Source of the DNA: Costus lasius
Taxonomy: Eukaryota; Streptophyta; Magnoliopsida; Zingiberales; Costaceae
Length of the DNA: 64,000 nt
Reading direction: 5' to 3'
NCBI GenBank assembly: GCA_027563935.2
Contig: CM050453.2
Span: 85,720,665 to 85,784,664, forward strand
Positions within the stretch are counted from its first letter, which is position 1, and each line of letters starts with the position of its first letter. Positions 22,370-35,617 of this stretch are shown here, piece by piece. A program made the position numbers and the translations under genes. A model generated the notes under the pieces. It had not been told where the DNA came from. It was given only the letters and a program-made list of their open reading frames with translations, and did no database searches.

Positions 22370-24238
22370 ATAGGGTTTTCGGTATGATCTATATGATTGC
22401 TTTGAAGTGTTTGTGATCCATACATGATGCTATGTTGCGCTTACTTGATGCTTTGTTTACATGCGTTTACATGATGCTATGTTGCGCTTACTTGATGCTT
22501 TGTTTACATGCGTTTACATGATGCTATGTTTACATTGTTTGTTTGCGCTTGTATCATTGTTACAAGAAGTTTGCGCTTATGCCTAGATCTAAGGGTTATC
22601 AACATGCTAGATATTAGATGTATCTTGTTTTCTCAAGAACCGCATGTTGTTTGTTTGCGCATTGTTGTAGATGTTTTATCAAAACTTACATCTTGCGCGC
22701 TTATCACCATTAGATCTAAATGGCGCCTGCTATAAACCCTTAGACGGGTTAGTAGGGTTGAAGTCATCCTCTAAGTAAGATCCAACCAGTCTGATCAGAC
22801 CATCTGACAACCTAGATGGGTCGACCAGATGGCACCTGTGCGCAAGCACGAGGTGGCTATAGGTCGACTGCGGACAGGCGTGTAGCGAGGTCTGGTTGAG
22901 ACAACCAATGAACACTCTTGAGTTAGGCCCGGGGTCACACCCGCTTGCCAGAACTCATGAGGTTGTTCAGCCCTTGGAGCATGCATGGTTGACCATTAGG
23001 TCAACTCAAGTCATTTAGGACTTGGTGCATGCAAGGGCAGTGGATCTGACTAGATGGATGAGTGGATCCCTATTAATGGACCGTTGTAAGGTAGTAGGGC
23101 ACATAAGACAAGTAAAATTGATTCCAATGGGATTTTGAAAATTTTATTTTGTCTATGGATCACATGTTCATTGGATGTATACCATGTTGCTAGTCTATTT
23201 CATCTTATGTGGGTTGCCCTTTTAATGTGTGCCGTGCTGGGGCCTGCGAGCCTGGTAAATTGTAAATTAATATTATTGTGATCTGCGCATCACATTTTTA
23301 ATTAATTTATTGTATAATTGACCTGCGAGTCAATCTTGTCTAGATAGATTAAAATGTATTTTAATCAGACAAGAGTTCAAAGCACACATGGCAGAGGCGC
23401 ATTCACCTGGTGGGCGCTTGGGCCCTGGGCTGGGCCAGATGAGAGGCAAAAAACCCAAGAAGAGCTCAAGTGAAGACTTAAGTTAACTTAAGGTCTTACC
23501 TAGGCTTAATGGGCATTTACCACATAAGATCATCATGCTTTCTTTTATTGCTTAAATAATTAGACTTGCATGATTTATTTATCTTCTGCTATCACCATAG
23601 GGTTTGTATGATAGTTAAGAAGATAAAAGACCGTTAAAATCCAACGCTAAAATATCAAGCTCGATAGCCTTCTGACGCGAAACCTCACTGTTCTGACTAT
23701 CGTTGGAGCCGTGTTGTACCCACTCAGTGGGCACGTCCATCTATCTTCAGACGGTGTGTGATTTCACCTGCGTGTTACAGAGAAGGGATTTATCGCTTCT
23801 CGTTGCTCAGCATAGCACGTGGTGGTCCAGGGAGTAGGTCAAGTCAGCTTGACCATGTTGGCTACATATGGGGCATATGGTAGCTATATGGAGGCAGCCA
23901 TCTGTGGGATCAGAGACTGTGTTGTACCAACTCAGTTGGCACAGTCTGCTGGATTGCCCAGATGAAGGGGAATCGCACGGGTTGGCGATTGGCAGGGACT
24001 GCCTACCAGAAATTAGTACTTGTACTCTCTGTGCATCTTATCTCGCCTGAGCGGGACGCGGAGACCAAGTATGAAATCTGGATCCCATCTCACTAAAAGA
24101 GTGTTACTCTTTCGGACTGTTTAATGGATTTTTCAGTCAGACAAAATAGTGAGAAAAGAATCTTTCTTAAGTCCTGGATTGATTCTAAACATTGATACTG
24201 ACCTTGCTGTTCTTGCATTGTTGTAGATTCCTGCAGCA
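22370..24238 (+). other. CopD untranslated leader with 47-bp direct repeats
   Basis: A 1.87-kb non-coding leader. Two and a third copies of a 47-bp unit (ACATGATGCTATGTTGCGC...) start at 22422, 22469 and 22516. Near its end is a pyrimidine-rich acceptor-like TTGCATTGTTGTAG (to 24226), 12 bases before the ATG. Confidence 0.75.
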
Positions 24239-27200
24239 ATGAACACCATGAGCTTCAATGTGCTATCCCTACTGGAAAGGGAGAAGTTTGCTGGGCCAAA
24301 CTTCTCGGACTGGTACGGACACCTTAAGATTGTTCTTAAGGCTGAGAGGAAACTGTATGTCCTCGAGACGGCTATACCGCCTCAACCCGCTGCGAACGCC
24401 GCAAGGGCGGTTCGCGATGCCTATGAAAAGCATGTCAATGATAGCATTGATGTTGCTTGCCTGATGCTAGCGTCTATGACGCCACCGCTGCAGCGTCAGC
24501 ATGAGGATATGTCTGCTATAGAAATTATAGCAAACCTCAAGATGTTGTATGCTGCACAGGCGAGGACTGAACGCTATAATTTGACCAAGCTTTTCTTTCA
24601 GAGCAAACTGGCTGAAGGGAGCCCAGTGGGAGCTCACGTGCTCAAGATGATTGGGCACAAGGAGGCTCTGGAGAAACTGGGGCATACCATCAATCAGGAG
24701 CTTGCTGTAGACATTATTCTGCAGTCTCTCCCGGCCTCCTTCCTTGCGTTCATTATTAATTTTAATATGAACAAAATCGATTGTACTCCGGCAGAGTTGC
24801 TGAATATGCTCTTGACTACTGAGGAAACTCTGAAGGGAAAGCCTTCAACCTCTGTCTTGATGTTCCCTTCCAGGAACAAGAAGAAGGGGAAGAAGGGCAA
24901 AGCCCCTGTCAAGAGCTACAGCAAGGCTCTGAAACAAAAGGTGAAGTGGTCGAAGGACAACAGATGTTTCCACTGTGGCCAGCTGGGTCACTGGAAAAAG
25001 GACAGTAAAGCGCTCCAAGGAGACAAGAAGGGAAGCATCGCTTCTGGCTCAGGTATATTTGTGACTGAGGTCATGTTTTCTTCTTCTATATCATGGGTGT
25101 TGGACACTGCATGTGGAGTTCACATTTGTTCAAATGTACAGGAACTCAAGAGAAGAAGACAGGTGGGACAGCATGAGGTGGACCTACGAGTTGGAAACGG
25201 GGCACGGGTTGCTGCTGTTGCTGTAGGGGTTTATTACATCTCATTACCATCTGGACTTGTATTGGAACTAGACAATTGTTACTTTGTACCAAGCATTACG
25301 AAAAATATTATCTCTATTCCTGCTCTTGTCAGGAAAGGATTTTCCTTTGAATGCAATATTTCAAAGTGTATTTTGTATTATGATAATATTGTTTATGCTT
25401 CTGGATCAATTAACAATGGGTTATTCATGTTGGACATGGAATGTTCTATACAAAATATTGATAATAAGAAAGCCAAGTATGCTGATCACAGCACCTTGCT
25501 ATGGCATAGTCGTTTAGGCCATATTAACAAGAAGCGCATTAAGCGGTTGCATGATCATGGACTGCTGGGATCATTCTCCTATGAGGAGATTGATACATGC
25601 AAAGCTTGTTTATTGGGTAAAATGACGAAGTCTCCTTTTCCTAACAAAGGTCAAAGGGCTTCAGGTTTACTTGACCTTATACACAGTGATGTGTGTGGGA
25701 CATTTAGTAAACATGCTAGAGGTGGCTATTCATACTTCATTACCTTTACTGATGATTTCAGTAGATATGGGTATGTCTATCTAATGAGACATAAGAGTGA
25801 ATCTTTTGACAAGTTCAAAGAGTTCAAAAATGAAGTACAGAATCAGCTAGGCCGAAATATCAAGGCACTTCGTTCTGATCGAGGTGGAGAATACCTAAGT
25901 CGAGAGTTTACTGACTATCTGAAGGAGTGTGGGATCATCTCACAGCTCACTCCACCAGGAACACCTCAATGGAATGGTGTGTCCGAGAGGAGAAATAGAA
26001 CATTACTTGATATGGTTCGTTCTATGATGAGTCAGGCTACTCTACCTTACTCCTTTTGGGGTTTTGCACTGGAAACAGCTGCAAAGGTACTAAACCGAGT
26101 GCCATCCAAGGCAGTTTCAAAGACTCCATATGAGTTATTGGTATGGGAAACAGCCGAGCTTGACATTTATTAAGATCTGGGGTTGCGAGGCTTATGTCAA
26201 AAAGCTCGCCTCTGGGAAACTAGAGAGCAGATCTGAGAAATGTATCTTTGTCGGATACCCTAAGGAAACTAAGGGTTATTATTTCTACGATCCCAAAGAG
26301 AACAAAGTATTTGTTGCTCGGACGGCAGTTTTTCTTGAGAAGGAGTTTCTTCTGCAAGAAGCCAGTGGGAGAGAAATAAAGCTGGATGAGAATCCAGACG
26401 AAGGACAAAGTAGTCAAGCACAGTTGGATGAGCCTGAGCTGGTAGAACAGGTTATTGAACAACCTGAGGCTCAGATATCACGGGAACCGCGAAGATCGGG
26501 AAGGATTCGTCGACAGCCTGAGCGCTATGACGGAGTCTACATCATTGATAATGATGAACCCCTCACTTATGCGGATGCGGTCAGTGGACCGGAGTCAGCT
26601 AGATGGCTTGAAGCTATACGAGCCGAAATGGACTCCATGTCAGATAACCAGGTCTGGGATTTGGTTGATCCGCCTCCGGGAGTAATCCCTATAGGCTGTA
26701 AATGGATCTTCAAGAAGAAGATTGACATGGATGGTAACGTGGTTACCTATAAAGGCAGGCTAGTTGCGAAAGGTTTCAAACAAATCTACGGGATAGATTA
26801 TGATGAAACTTTCTCTCCTGTAGTCATGTTCAAGTCTATTCGGATTCTTTTCGCGATAGCAGCATATTACGATTATGAGATCTGGCAGATGGATGTGAAG
26901 ACCGCTTTCCTTAATGGAAAACTGGATGAGGATGTGTATATGACACAACCTGAAGGTTTCACTAATCCATCAGATCGTCATAAAATATGCAAGTTAAAGA
27001 AGTCCATTTATGGACTTAAACAAGCATCAAGAAGCTGGAATATTCGTTTTGATGAATCAATCTGTGAGTTTGGTTTCATCAAGAACGAAGATGACCCGTG
27101 TGTATATAAGAGGTTTAGTGGGAGCGTGATTACTTTCCTAGTCCTCTACGTCGATGATATCTTAATCATTGGAAACGATATTCCTGAACTGCATGCTGTT

Positions 27201-28130
27201 AAAGCATGGTTAGGAAAATGTTTCCAGATGAAAGATTTAGGAGAAGCAGCCTATGTGTTAGGTGTGAAGATCTACAGGGATAGATCTAAGAGGCTTCTCG
27301 GGCTGTGCCAGAGTACTTACATCGATAAGGTCCTGGAGAGATTCCATTTAGAGAATTCTAAAAGAGGATATCTTCCAGTCAGACATGGTCTGAATCTTTC
27401 GAAGAGTCAGTGTCCACAAACACAGACTGAGAAAGATGAAATGGACAATACGCCTTATGCTTCGGCTATTGGGTCCATTATGTATGCGTTGTTGTGTACT
27501 CACCCAGACGTCGCTTACGGGTTAAGCGTGACCAGTCGGTTCCAAAGTAATCCAGGTCAGGCACACTGGATTGCGGTCAAGAACATTTTAAAATATCTGC
27601 GGAGGACCAAAGATATGTTCTTGATATATGGTGGTCAGGAAGAACTCAGTATAGAAGGATATACTGACGCTTCGTTCCAGTCGGACCAGGATGATTTCCG
27701 ATCGCAATCAGGCTATGTTTTTAGCTTGAATGGAGGAGCAGTGGTGTGGAAAAGTTTCAAACAGTCTACTGTTGCTGATTCCACAACAGAAGCCGAGTAT
27801 GTTGCAGCCTCGGAAGCATCCAAGGAGGCAGTGTGGATTCGTAAGTTCATTCAGGAACTTGGTGTCGTTCCTTCGAGTGCAGATCCTTTGGTTATCTTCT
27901 ATGATAACACTGGAGCAATAGCACAAGCAAAGGAACCACGGTCGCACCAGAAGTCCAAGCACATACAGAGACGGTTTCACTTGATCCGGGAGATCATTGA
28001 TCGTGGCAAGATCAAAATCTGCAAGGTTCATACAGATGACAATCTGGCTGACCCGCTTACCAAGCCTCTGGCGCAGCAGAAGCATGAGAAGCACTGTAAT
28101 AATATGGGTTTGAGATTTCTCAACCATTAG
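24239..28130 (+). pseudogene. gag-pol: CopD gag-pol, one frameshift from complete
   Basis: Gag occupies about residues 1-260. The zinc knuckle is CFHCGQLGHWKKDS (C243, C246, H251), with the fourth ligand changed to Ser256. Protease follows with WVLDTACG (D289). The GAG-pre-integrase zinc region starts near H423 (WHSRLGH...CKAC). Integrase has D484, D547 and E583, a DX35E spacing. A single inserted T in GAGTTATTGGTATG (26133-26142; CopG reads GAGTTATGG) shifts the frame, ending the first segment at 26173. The downstream frame continues from about 26142 to 28130 with RT (YVDDI at 27147-27161) and copia RNase H (GYTDASF, TEAEY, FYDNTGA), ending GLRFLNH. All domains of a Ty1/copia polyprotein are present in order. 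Confidence 0.93.
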
Positions 28131-28135
28131 ATTAA

Positions 28136-28150
28136 GTGCAAGTGGGAGAT
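28136..28150 (+). other. CopD polypurine tract
   Basis: GCAAGTGGGAGAT directly precedes the 3' LTR. The same tract occurs in CopE (reverse strand), CopF and CopG. Confidence 0.8.
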
Positions 28151-29858
28151 TGTTGGGGTATGCCCTTAAGGCTAATGTTTGAGGCCTTGGGATTCTATCA
28201 GTATCATGTATAAACTCTTATGTTTATAAAGGCAATGGTTGTTATTCAGTATGTTACATTGTCTGCTGCAATAAGTGTACTTCTGAATAATGTCTCAATG
28301 CTGTTCAGCTAGGCTGACATGCTGTAATGTCCTTAGTCGAGATATCTTGGTGAACATGAGACAGCCTTGATATGATTGAGACTAATATGTGTTCTAATCT
28401 TATAGGATGCTTCGAGCATGGAATAAGATGTAGACTCATGGGTACATTGGATGTACTGGACAGACCCTACTAGGATATTCAATTGCTTGTCACAATGTGA
28501 ATAATCCTTATATACAAGCAAGTGGCATACTTCCTCTGACTTGAGATCACTTGTGTTTCTAAATGATAATTGTCATTGTTTTGAGGTAGTTCAATATCAT
28601 TTGAAACATAATGGTAATAGACTATCTTGGATAATGATCATGAGTCAGGTTAGGGCACTAGTGATAGATATAGGATTGCCGTCTCCTTGTTTAAGGAGTG
28701 TGATGTTCTAAAGGGGGCCCCCTGCATGAGATGATTGAGAAAGTGTATGGCCATACCCAGATGACTATGTTCATCTGATCTAGTCATGCTCATCATATTG
28801 GAATAACAAGCTTGACACACTTGTCCAATAAGAACATCCAGTGGCAAAGGAAACATGTATGTTTAGTGAAGTGGATTCACACTTGAGCTGTGGTTTGGGT
28901 GAAGTCTTGGAAGACTCTTTCCTTTATATCGGGAGACAGTGATGTGTTGCTAGATACCCCTCACTGATTGTGATAACGTTAGTTATCATTACCGACATTT
29001 AAAGGATACCCTTAGGGTCGCACAATTTGGTGATATGGCTTACTTGAGTCAGATCGTGTGGACTGGATTGTTTTGATTCAGTTTAAAGGAGTTTAAACTC
29101 TGATTGTAAGTGAGATCCGGTCTGATCATGTTTGATTGATTAGGGCTTGAGATCGGTAAGCTTCGATCGAGAGTATTGATGCTAGATCGGTGAGATCAAG
29201 AGCATCAAGAGATGTACGGTTAGATCTTGAACCTTCATGGTTCATATGAGATTTAGACCATGGCTTGGCTTGGTTCAATTTGGTCTATGGACCAAATGCA
29301 ATTGGACCGAATTCAATTGAACCGGTTCACATTTGTAAGCGCTTGGTTCAATTGAATTGGCGTTGTGGATTAGTTCACAAGACATGAACGCATGTCTTGA
29401 TGACTTTCCATTATGGGAAGTCTTGTAACGCCTAACGCCAAAACGCCAATTGCCTCAATGCCTCTTGTTTTTCGAAGCTCTCTCGTTTTTTGGAGGATCG
29501 TCCAAGGGGATCGTCAAGATCGAAGAGGGAAAGCTCTCGGCTAGCAAGGAGGATCATCTCATCTCCTCAACACAAAAGGACACCTTGGCATTTTTGCTAG
29601 CACAAGAATTGCGCAAGGAGGAAGTCTTCATCACCTTTGTGTGTGTCTTCTTTGGAGGAGAGCCTTTTTCGCCCTCTTGCTTCCAAGGTGCCGTCCTAGT
29701 CATGGCCATGGTGAGATTTTCACTTGATCTATGAAAAGCAACCAAGTTGATTATATAGTCATACTACATGCGATCCTATAGAGACCCTAATTCCGCCCAT
29801 GCAAGTATTTTAATTTGCGCATGCTTAGGGTTTCACCCCCTTACTTTAGGGACCTTCA
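28151..29858 (+). repeat. CopD 3' LTR
   Basis: A 1708-bp near-identical partner of 20647-22355. It has the palindrome at 28745-28756 and ends ACCTTCA next to the GATTC duplication. Confidence 0.95.
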
Positions 29859-29863
29859 GATTC

Positions 29864-30053
29864 AAACCGGGTTTTAGCCTGACTTTGCAGAACCATTCCT
29901 TGATGGGTTCTAAACTGGTCCAACTATAAAAGATCAAATTTTGATCGGGTTAAGGAGACTTCGACGCACAAAAACAAAGGGCTGTAGCGGGTGGCGACAG
30001 AAATCAATTCTAGGGCAGAAATCCGGCGAGAGATCACGCAATGGAGGGGATTT
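29864..30053 (+). repeat. GypB LTR2, second segment
   Basis: These 190 bases between CopD and CopE continue LTR2 (AAACCGGGTTTTAGCC... as in LTR3 near 60310). They include the TATA box TATAAAAG at 29925-29932 and end with GATTT (30049-30053), the CopE target duplication. Confidence 0.9.
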
Positions 30054-31995
30054 TGTTGGGAAACCCCGGGGACATTTTACAATTTTTCAGAGTTATAAGC
30101 ATACATACATTCTTTGCACAGCGGAAGAATGTCCCCGAAACGGGCCGGTCCCAAAAACCCAGTGAAGATCGCAAGCAAGAGAGTCGACACGATGAGTTAG
30201 GAAATACCTTAAGAGCAATGTAGAGCGATGCCGATGCAGGCGCCCAAGTGTGCGCCCTCTGCAGTCTCACACACACGGATCTCTTGAGTTCTCTTCTTCC
30301 ACGCCCGGTGCTAGCCTCGGGAAGAAGATCCAAGCCTTAGGGAGATGCTCTGCTTCACTTGCGCCACCAAGGGAGATGATGCGCCAAGAGAAGAAGGAAG
30401 AATACCCAAACCGCCAAGCACCAAAGTTCCTTGCGCCAAGAGGAAAGGAAGAAAAGGCTTGCGGTCAAGGAGGAAGGAAGATGCGCCCTTGCTCCTAGCA
30501 CTCGCCCCCTTCTTGTGTTCACGCCTCCAAGAAGTGATCATTCTTTGAGGGCTCGGCTAGGTGCTCTTTTATAGGGCAAGAGGCGATTTATGAAAGGCTA
30601 GGATGAAGACAAGTGGGGGATAGGATGAGAAGGTTTGAGACAAGGAAAGTCTCCAAGACATTTCCATAATTCTCATTCAACCATTCCTTTTAGAGCCCAT
30701 GTCCTTCTATGTGCGCCAAGGCCTTGCCTTGCGCCCCAAGTAATGCCATAGAGGCATTCATACCATAAGGGATTAAGGGGGGAGGCGCCAATTGCTTCCA
30801 TATGAGGCAAATTGCGCCACTTCTCCCCATTATGCCCATAGGCGCCTAGAGGAGAAGATTTGTCCCCATTATACCCTTTTAGCCTTTCTTTTCTTCATAA
30901 CAACTCATTATTGGGCCTCATTGGATAATGAGCTAGCCCAAACTTCATTACATGGGTTGATTAAGCACTTGGATCCAATCCAATGCAACCCTAATCCAAA
31001 TGTGACCAACAATGGTCAAATACGGGTCATTGGCTTCAATAATATTCTTCCATCTCATCAGGCCCATTGGCGCTGATGAAATCTCCCAATTAGATCCGAG
31101 TTATCCAATAACTCGATCATAAGGCTTCCCGATCAATACGAGAACTCAAGTATCATGGTGTGCGACCCTGTAGGTTCCTCTGACGCTGGCAGTGCTGACC
31201 AAAGGTCATCACAAGCAGTGAGTGGCACCTAGCAGTGCATCGTTGCTACCCAGGTCATTGGAATGGATATCGACATCGACATCCCCATCATCGCAACTAG
31301 ATACAGATGCATTACAGTCTCTTTGCCGAATTGATATCCGATTGGACAAGTGTGTCACCACTTGTTTTCATCCAATCACATGGCTATGACTAAATCAGGT
31401 TCTTACCTGGGTATGGCCATACACTCTCAGTCATAGAACCATAGAGGAGCTCCATGGATATCAAGCTTCCTTCAGGAAGGGGCAAATCCTTTGTCTGTCC
31501 ATTGACCTTCTCATATGGGTCGTGACATGCTTAATGACAACCGTTATTACCCCCCAATTACGGCGAGGTGTTAGGTTGTATCAAAGCATATCCCTAACCA
31601 TATAGAATGACCAATGACCTCAAGTCAAGGGATCAATGCATCTCCTGTCACTTGTGAGGATAACTCATGACACCAAGTCATAGCCTCACAGCGGGTCTTT
31701 CCAGTATATCCTCTAATGATATACCCATGTGTCTGCGTTAGCACCACGTGCCTAACCAGCCCACATACCAGTCTCACAAGTACCATAGCTGTCCCATATC
31801 CACTAAGGTATATCGACTGGGGACTATAGTTCGAGCACAGATCCAATCTGTCTCCAGGGACATTATCATGTAAGTACACAATCGCAGGTGTAGACAAACA
31901 ATGATAACGACAATGCTAGAAAGATATATAGTAATATCAGAGTCAAGTAGTACAAAGATGGACCAAAACTAGGTCCTAGGGCATATACACCAACA
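30054..31995 (-). repeat. CopE 3' LTR
   Basis: A 1942-bp LTR. In element sense it starts TGTTGGTGTATATGCCC at 31995 and ends GGTTTCCCAACA at 30054. The palindrome GTATGGCCATAC is at 31411-31422, the reverse-complement GCTAGCAC near 30310, and TATA (plus-strand CTCTTTTATA) at 30564-30573. Open frames of 60-100 codons in the region are chance frames. Confidence 0.93.
30564..30573 (-). promoter_or_regulatory. CopE LTR TATA box (3' LTR copy)
   Basis: TATAAAAGAG on the minus strand. The 5' LTR copy is at 37785-37794, and the solo LTR in CopG has TATAAAT at the matching place (55435-55441). Confidence 0.65.
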
Positions 31996-32006
31996 ATCTC
32001 CCACTT
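31996..32006 (-). other. CopE polypurine tract
   Basis: In element sense AAGTGGGAGAT abuts the 3' LTR, the same tract as in the other copia elements. Confidence 0.8.
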
Positions 32007-32016
32007 GCACTAAGAC

Positions 32017-35000
32017 CTAGAGGTTGAGCAACCTCAACCCCATATCTCTAGTACAACCATCATGCTTCTGCTGCGCCAAAGCCTTGGTAAGTGGGTCTGC
32101 TAGATTGCTATCTGTGTCAACTCTGCTAATCTTGACATTACCTCGATCAATGATCTTTTTGATCAGATGAAATCTCCTGAGTATGTGTTTGGACCTTTGA
32201 TGAGACCGCGGTTCCTTAGTATGTGCAGTTCCCATTGTTGTCATAGTAGAGCTCAATGGGATCCATTGCACTTGGAACCACCTGAAGTTTAGAAAAGAAC
32301 TTCCTAATCCAAACTACTTCATTTGCTGCCTCAGAAGCAACCACATACTCAGCCTCGGTTGCAGAATTAGCTATGGTGGATTGCTTGAAGCTCTTCGAGC
32401 ATACAGCATTTCCAACCATCTTAAACAAATAGCCGGTCTGCGATCTGAAGTCGTCAGGATCAGACTGGAACGACTCATCAGTACAGCCCTGCACACTGAG
32501 CTCTTCCTGTCCCCCGTAGACCATAAATCCTTAGTCCTTTTCAGGATACTCAAGGATATTCTTTACAGCCACCCAGTACTGTAAACTAGGATTGGATTGG
32601 TATCGGCTGGTTATGCTCACAGCATAAGCCACAATTGGTCTAGTACACAACATTGCATACATGATCGATCCCACCGTCGAAGCATAGGGCACTCTACTCA
32701 TGTCATCTCTCTCAGCCTCTGTGTTGGTACACTGGCTCTTTGAGAGAATAAGGCCATGTCTCACTGGAAGGTATCCCTTCTTGGATTGCTCCAAGTTGAA
32801 CCTCTCCAGGACCTTGTCAATGTAGGTATTCTGACTAAAGGCCAGAAGCCTCTTGGATCTATCCCAGTAGATCCTCACGCCTAGAATATAGGCGGCCTCC
32901 CCTAAGTCTTTCATCTCGAAACACTTCTCTAACCATGTCTTCACAGCTTGAAGACTAGGGATGTCGTTTCCGATGAGCAGTATGTCATCGACATACAAGA
33001 CCAGAAAAATCACCAAGCTCCCACTGAATTTTCTGTATACACAGGCGTCATCTTCACTTTTGATAAAGCCATAATCTCTCACGGCTTCATGAAATCGAAG
33101 ATTCCAACTTCGAGATGCTTGCTTTAGTCCATAAATGGATCTCTTTAGCCTGCAGACCTTACTAGCCTCTACAGGATGGATGAAACCATCAGGTTGTGAC
33201 ATATACACATCCTCAGCCAGCTTCCCGTTAAGGAACGTTGTCTTCACATCCATCTGCCATATCTCATAGTCATGATATGCAGCTATAGCAAGTAGTATCC
33301 GAATGGATTTGCTCATGGCAACTGGCGAGAAGGTTTCATCATAGTCCACCCCGTGGACTTGTTTAAATCCTTTAGCCACTAGTCTACCCTTATAGGTAAC
33401 TATATTGCCATCCATGTCTGTCTTCTTCTTGAAGACCCATTTACATCCTATGGGTTTTACCCCATCCGGCGGTTCAACCAAATCCCAGACTTGGTTAGCT
33501 GACATGGAATCCATCTCGGATCGCATGGCGTCAAGCCATTTCTCGGAGTCTGGTCCACTGACCGCCTCATCATAGGTTCTGGGTTCATCCTCAATGACGA
33601 AGATCCCATCGTGTTGGGTCGGCAGCGACCCGTACCTCTCAGGTGCACGACGAATCCTCCCAGATCTACGTGGGACCTGTGTCTGAGCCTCTGGTTGTAC
33701 AGCAACCGGTTCAGGTGGCTCAGATTCCATCTCTATGTCTTGTGGTTGCACTTGGATCTCATCCAAGTCAAACTTCCTCCCACTGACTTCTTTCATGAGA
33801 AATTCTTTCTCTAGAAAGACAGCACCCCGAGCAACAAAAACTTTGTTCTCGGTTGGGACATAGAAGTAGTATCCTCTAGTTTACTTGGGATACCCCACAA
33901 ACACACATTTATCAGATCTAGGTTCTAGCTTGCTAGAATCCTGACGTTTGACATAAGCCTCACATCCCCAGATCTTGATAAAGGTGAGATTAGGGCGCCT
34001 CCCACTCCACACCTCGTATGGAATCTTTGAGACGCTCTTAGATGGAACATTATTCAGTATTAGAGAAGCTGTCTCTAGTGCATGCCCCCAGAATGAGGGA
34101 GGTAGAGTTGCATGACTCATCATAGATCGAACCATGTCCAACAAAGTTCGATTTCTCCTTTCAGACACACCATTCCATTGAGGTGTTCCAGGAGGATTGA
34201 GTTGGGATATGATCCCACACTCTCTCAGATAGTCAAAGAACTCACCACTCAGGTACTCTCCACCTCGATCTGATCGAAGAGCTTTAATGGATCTTCCAAG
34301 CTGGTTCTCTACTTCATTCTTGAACTCCTTGAATTTCTCAAAGGACTCAGATTTATGTCTCATTAGGTAGACATAACCATACCTACTGAAGTCATCAGTG
34401 AAGGTAATGAAGTAGTTGTACCCTCCTCTGGCTTGTTTATTGAAAGGCCCACACACATCAGTATGTATGAGATCCAATAAACCTCCTGCCCTCTCACCAA
34501 TTTTGGTGAAGGGCGCCTTTGTCATTTTCCCTAATAAACAAGGTTCACAAGTATCAAATTCCTCCAAGGAACTTGAATCTAACAATCCATTTGCATGGAG
34601 TTGTTGGATGCGATTCTTGTTTATATGGGCTAATCGATAGTGCCATAGGAAAGCACCAACTGAACCACTCAGTTAGGTCCTTTTATTACTTATGTTACAA
34701 ATAGAACTTTCCATATCCAAGATATATAGACCATTGCATAAAGTACCCTTCCCATAGAACATATTTGCAAATGAAAAAGAACAGGAGTTCTTATTTATTT
34801 CAAATTTAAATCCTTTTCTTGCTAGGCAAGGAATGGATATAATGTTCTTTGTAAGCGAAGGTACACAAAAGCAATTATCTAGTTCTAATTGAAGTCCAGA
34901 AGGCAAGGAGAGAGTCAAAACGCCTACAGCAACAGCAGCAACCTGTGCCCCGTTTCCAATGCGTAGGTCAATCTCTCCAAGCCGTACCATTATACTTTTC

Positions 35001-35617
35001 TTGAGCCCCTGCATATTTGTACAAATATGAGCTCCACATGCGGTATCCAATACCCATGACATAGAAGTAGAAAGATTGACTTCTGTAACATAGATACCTG
35101 AGCTAGAAGTTAAGGCTAAGCCTTTCTTCTCCTCATTCTGAAGTCGTACTATGTCCTTTATCATGTGAGGTGGTCCTCCACATGAGTAGCATTTATTATT
35201 CCTGACCCTTTCCATCTTTATCTTCAATGTCTTAGTTAAGCCTTTGGGCTCAACACACTGAATGTCTACTTTAGGAGGGTTGAGCTTAACCAATACATCA
35301 AAGAGCTGCCTTAGATTAGAAATAATCTCAGAGGCACTCTTAGATTCATATTGCCCTCTAAGCTCGGGTTACATGTTGGTTAGCATCAATTGTGCAACCT
35401 CCAAAGTATCAACTTGATGCTTATTATAAGCATCCTTCTCAGCCGCTGAGGCCAAGCATGGAAGTGGCTCAGGAATTGGTTTCTCAAGGACATATAGCAT
35501 CCTCTCGAGCTTGAGCACAATTCTCAAGTTCATATACCAATCCTTTAAGTTGGATCCAACCAACTTATCCCTTTCCAGGGTAGATCGCAGTGACCATCTG
35601 CCATTGTTCACAGCCAT
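32017..35617 (-). pseudogene. gag-pol: CopE gag-pol, internally deleted gag and several stops
   Basis: The start chosen is the ATG at 35617 (MAVNNGRWSL), just after an acceptor-like TTGTTGTAG. The longer upstream frame to 35665 is not conserved. Gag runs to LTNM, a TAA (35369-35371), then the same frame continues, but the middle of Gag is deleted (QLFD joins VKLNPP). The knuckle is CX2CX4HX4I, last ligand lost. Protease has WVLDTACGAH. A stop near 34673 precedes integrase (33881-34585, with HTDVCG, RSDRGGEY, SERRNRT). GAA to TAA at 33881-33883 separates RT (32531-33796; YVDDI at 32981-32995). A short frameshifted patch with a stop lies near 32531, and RNase H is frameshifted near 32230. The end is GLRLLNL. 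Confidence 0.9.

Larger units (their letters stand above)
20647..29858 (+). mobile_element. CopD: near-complete Ty1/copia (BARE/Angela-like) in GypB LTR2
   Basis: The 9212-bp element has LTRs at 20647-22355 and 28151-29858, flanked by GATTC (20642-20646, 29859-29863). The empty site CACTCGATTCAAACCGG is preserved in GypB LTR3 near 60300. The layout is LTR, initiator-Met primer site, 1.9-kb leader, one Gag-Pol frame, polypurine tract AGTGGGAGAT, LTR. LTR length, leader length and the TGTTGG...ATGCCC start fit the BARE/Angela lineage (inference). Nearly identical LTRs indicate a recent insertion. Confidence 0.95.

Noticed and set aside
22422..22530. CRISPR-like direct repeats (also 3829-4000 and 62865-63240)
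   Set aside because: The units are directly abutting tandem repeats without unique spacers, in plant retrotransposon context.
27708..28127. 139-codon minus-strand open frame, repeated at 43444-43863
   Set aside because: It is antisense to the RNase H region of CopD and CopF; both copies are nearly identical because the elements are, and the sense strand has clear catalytic motifs.
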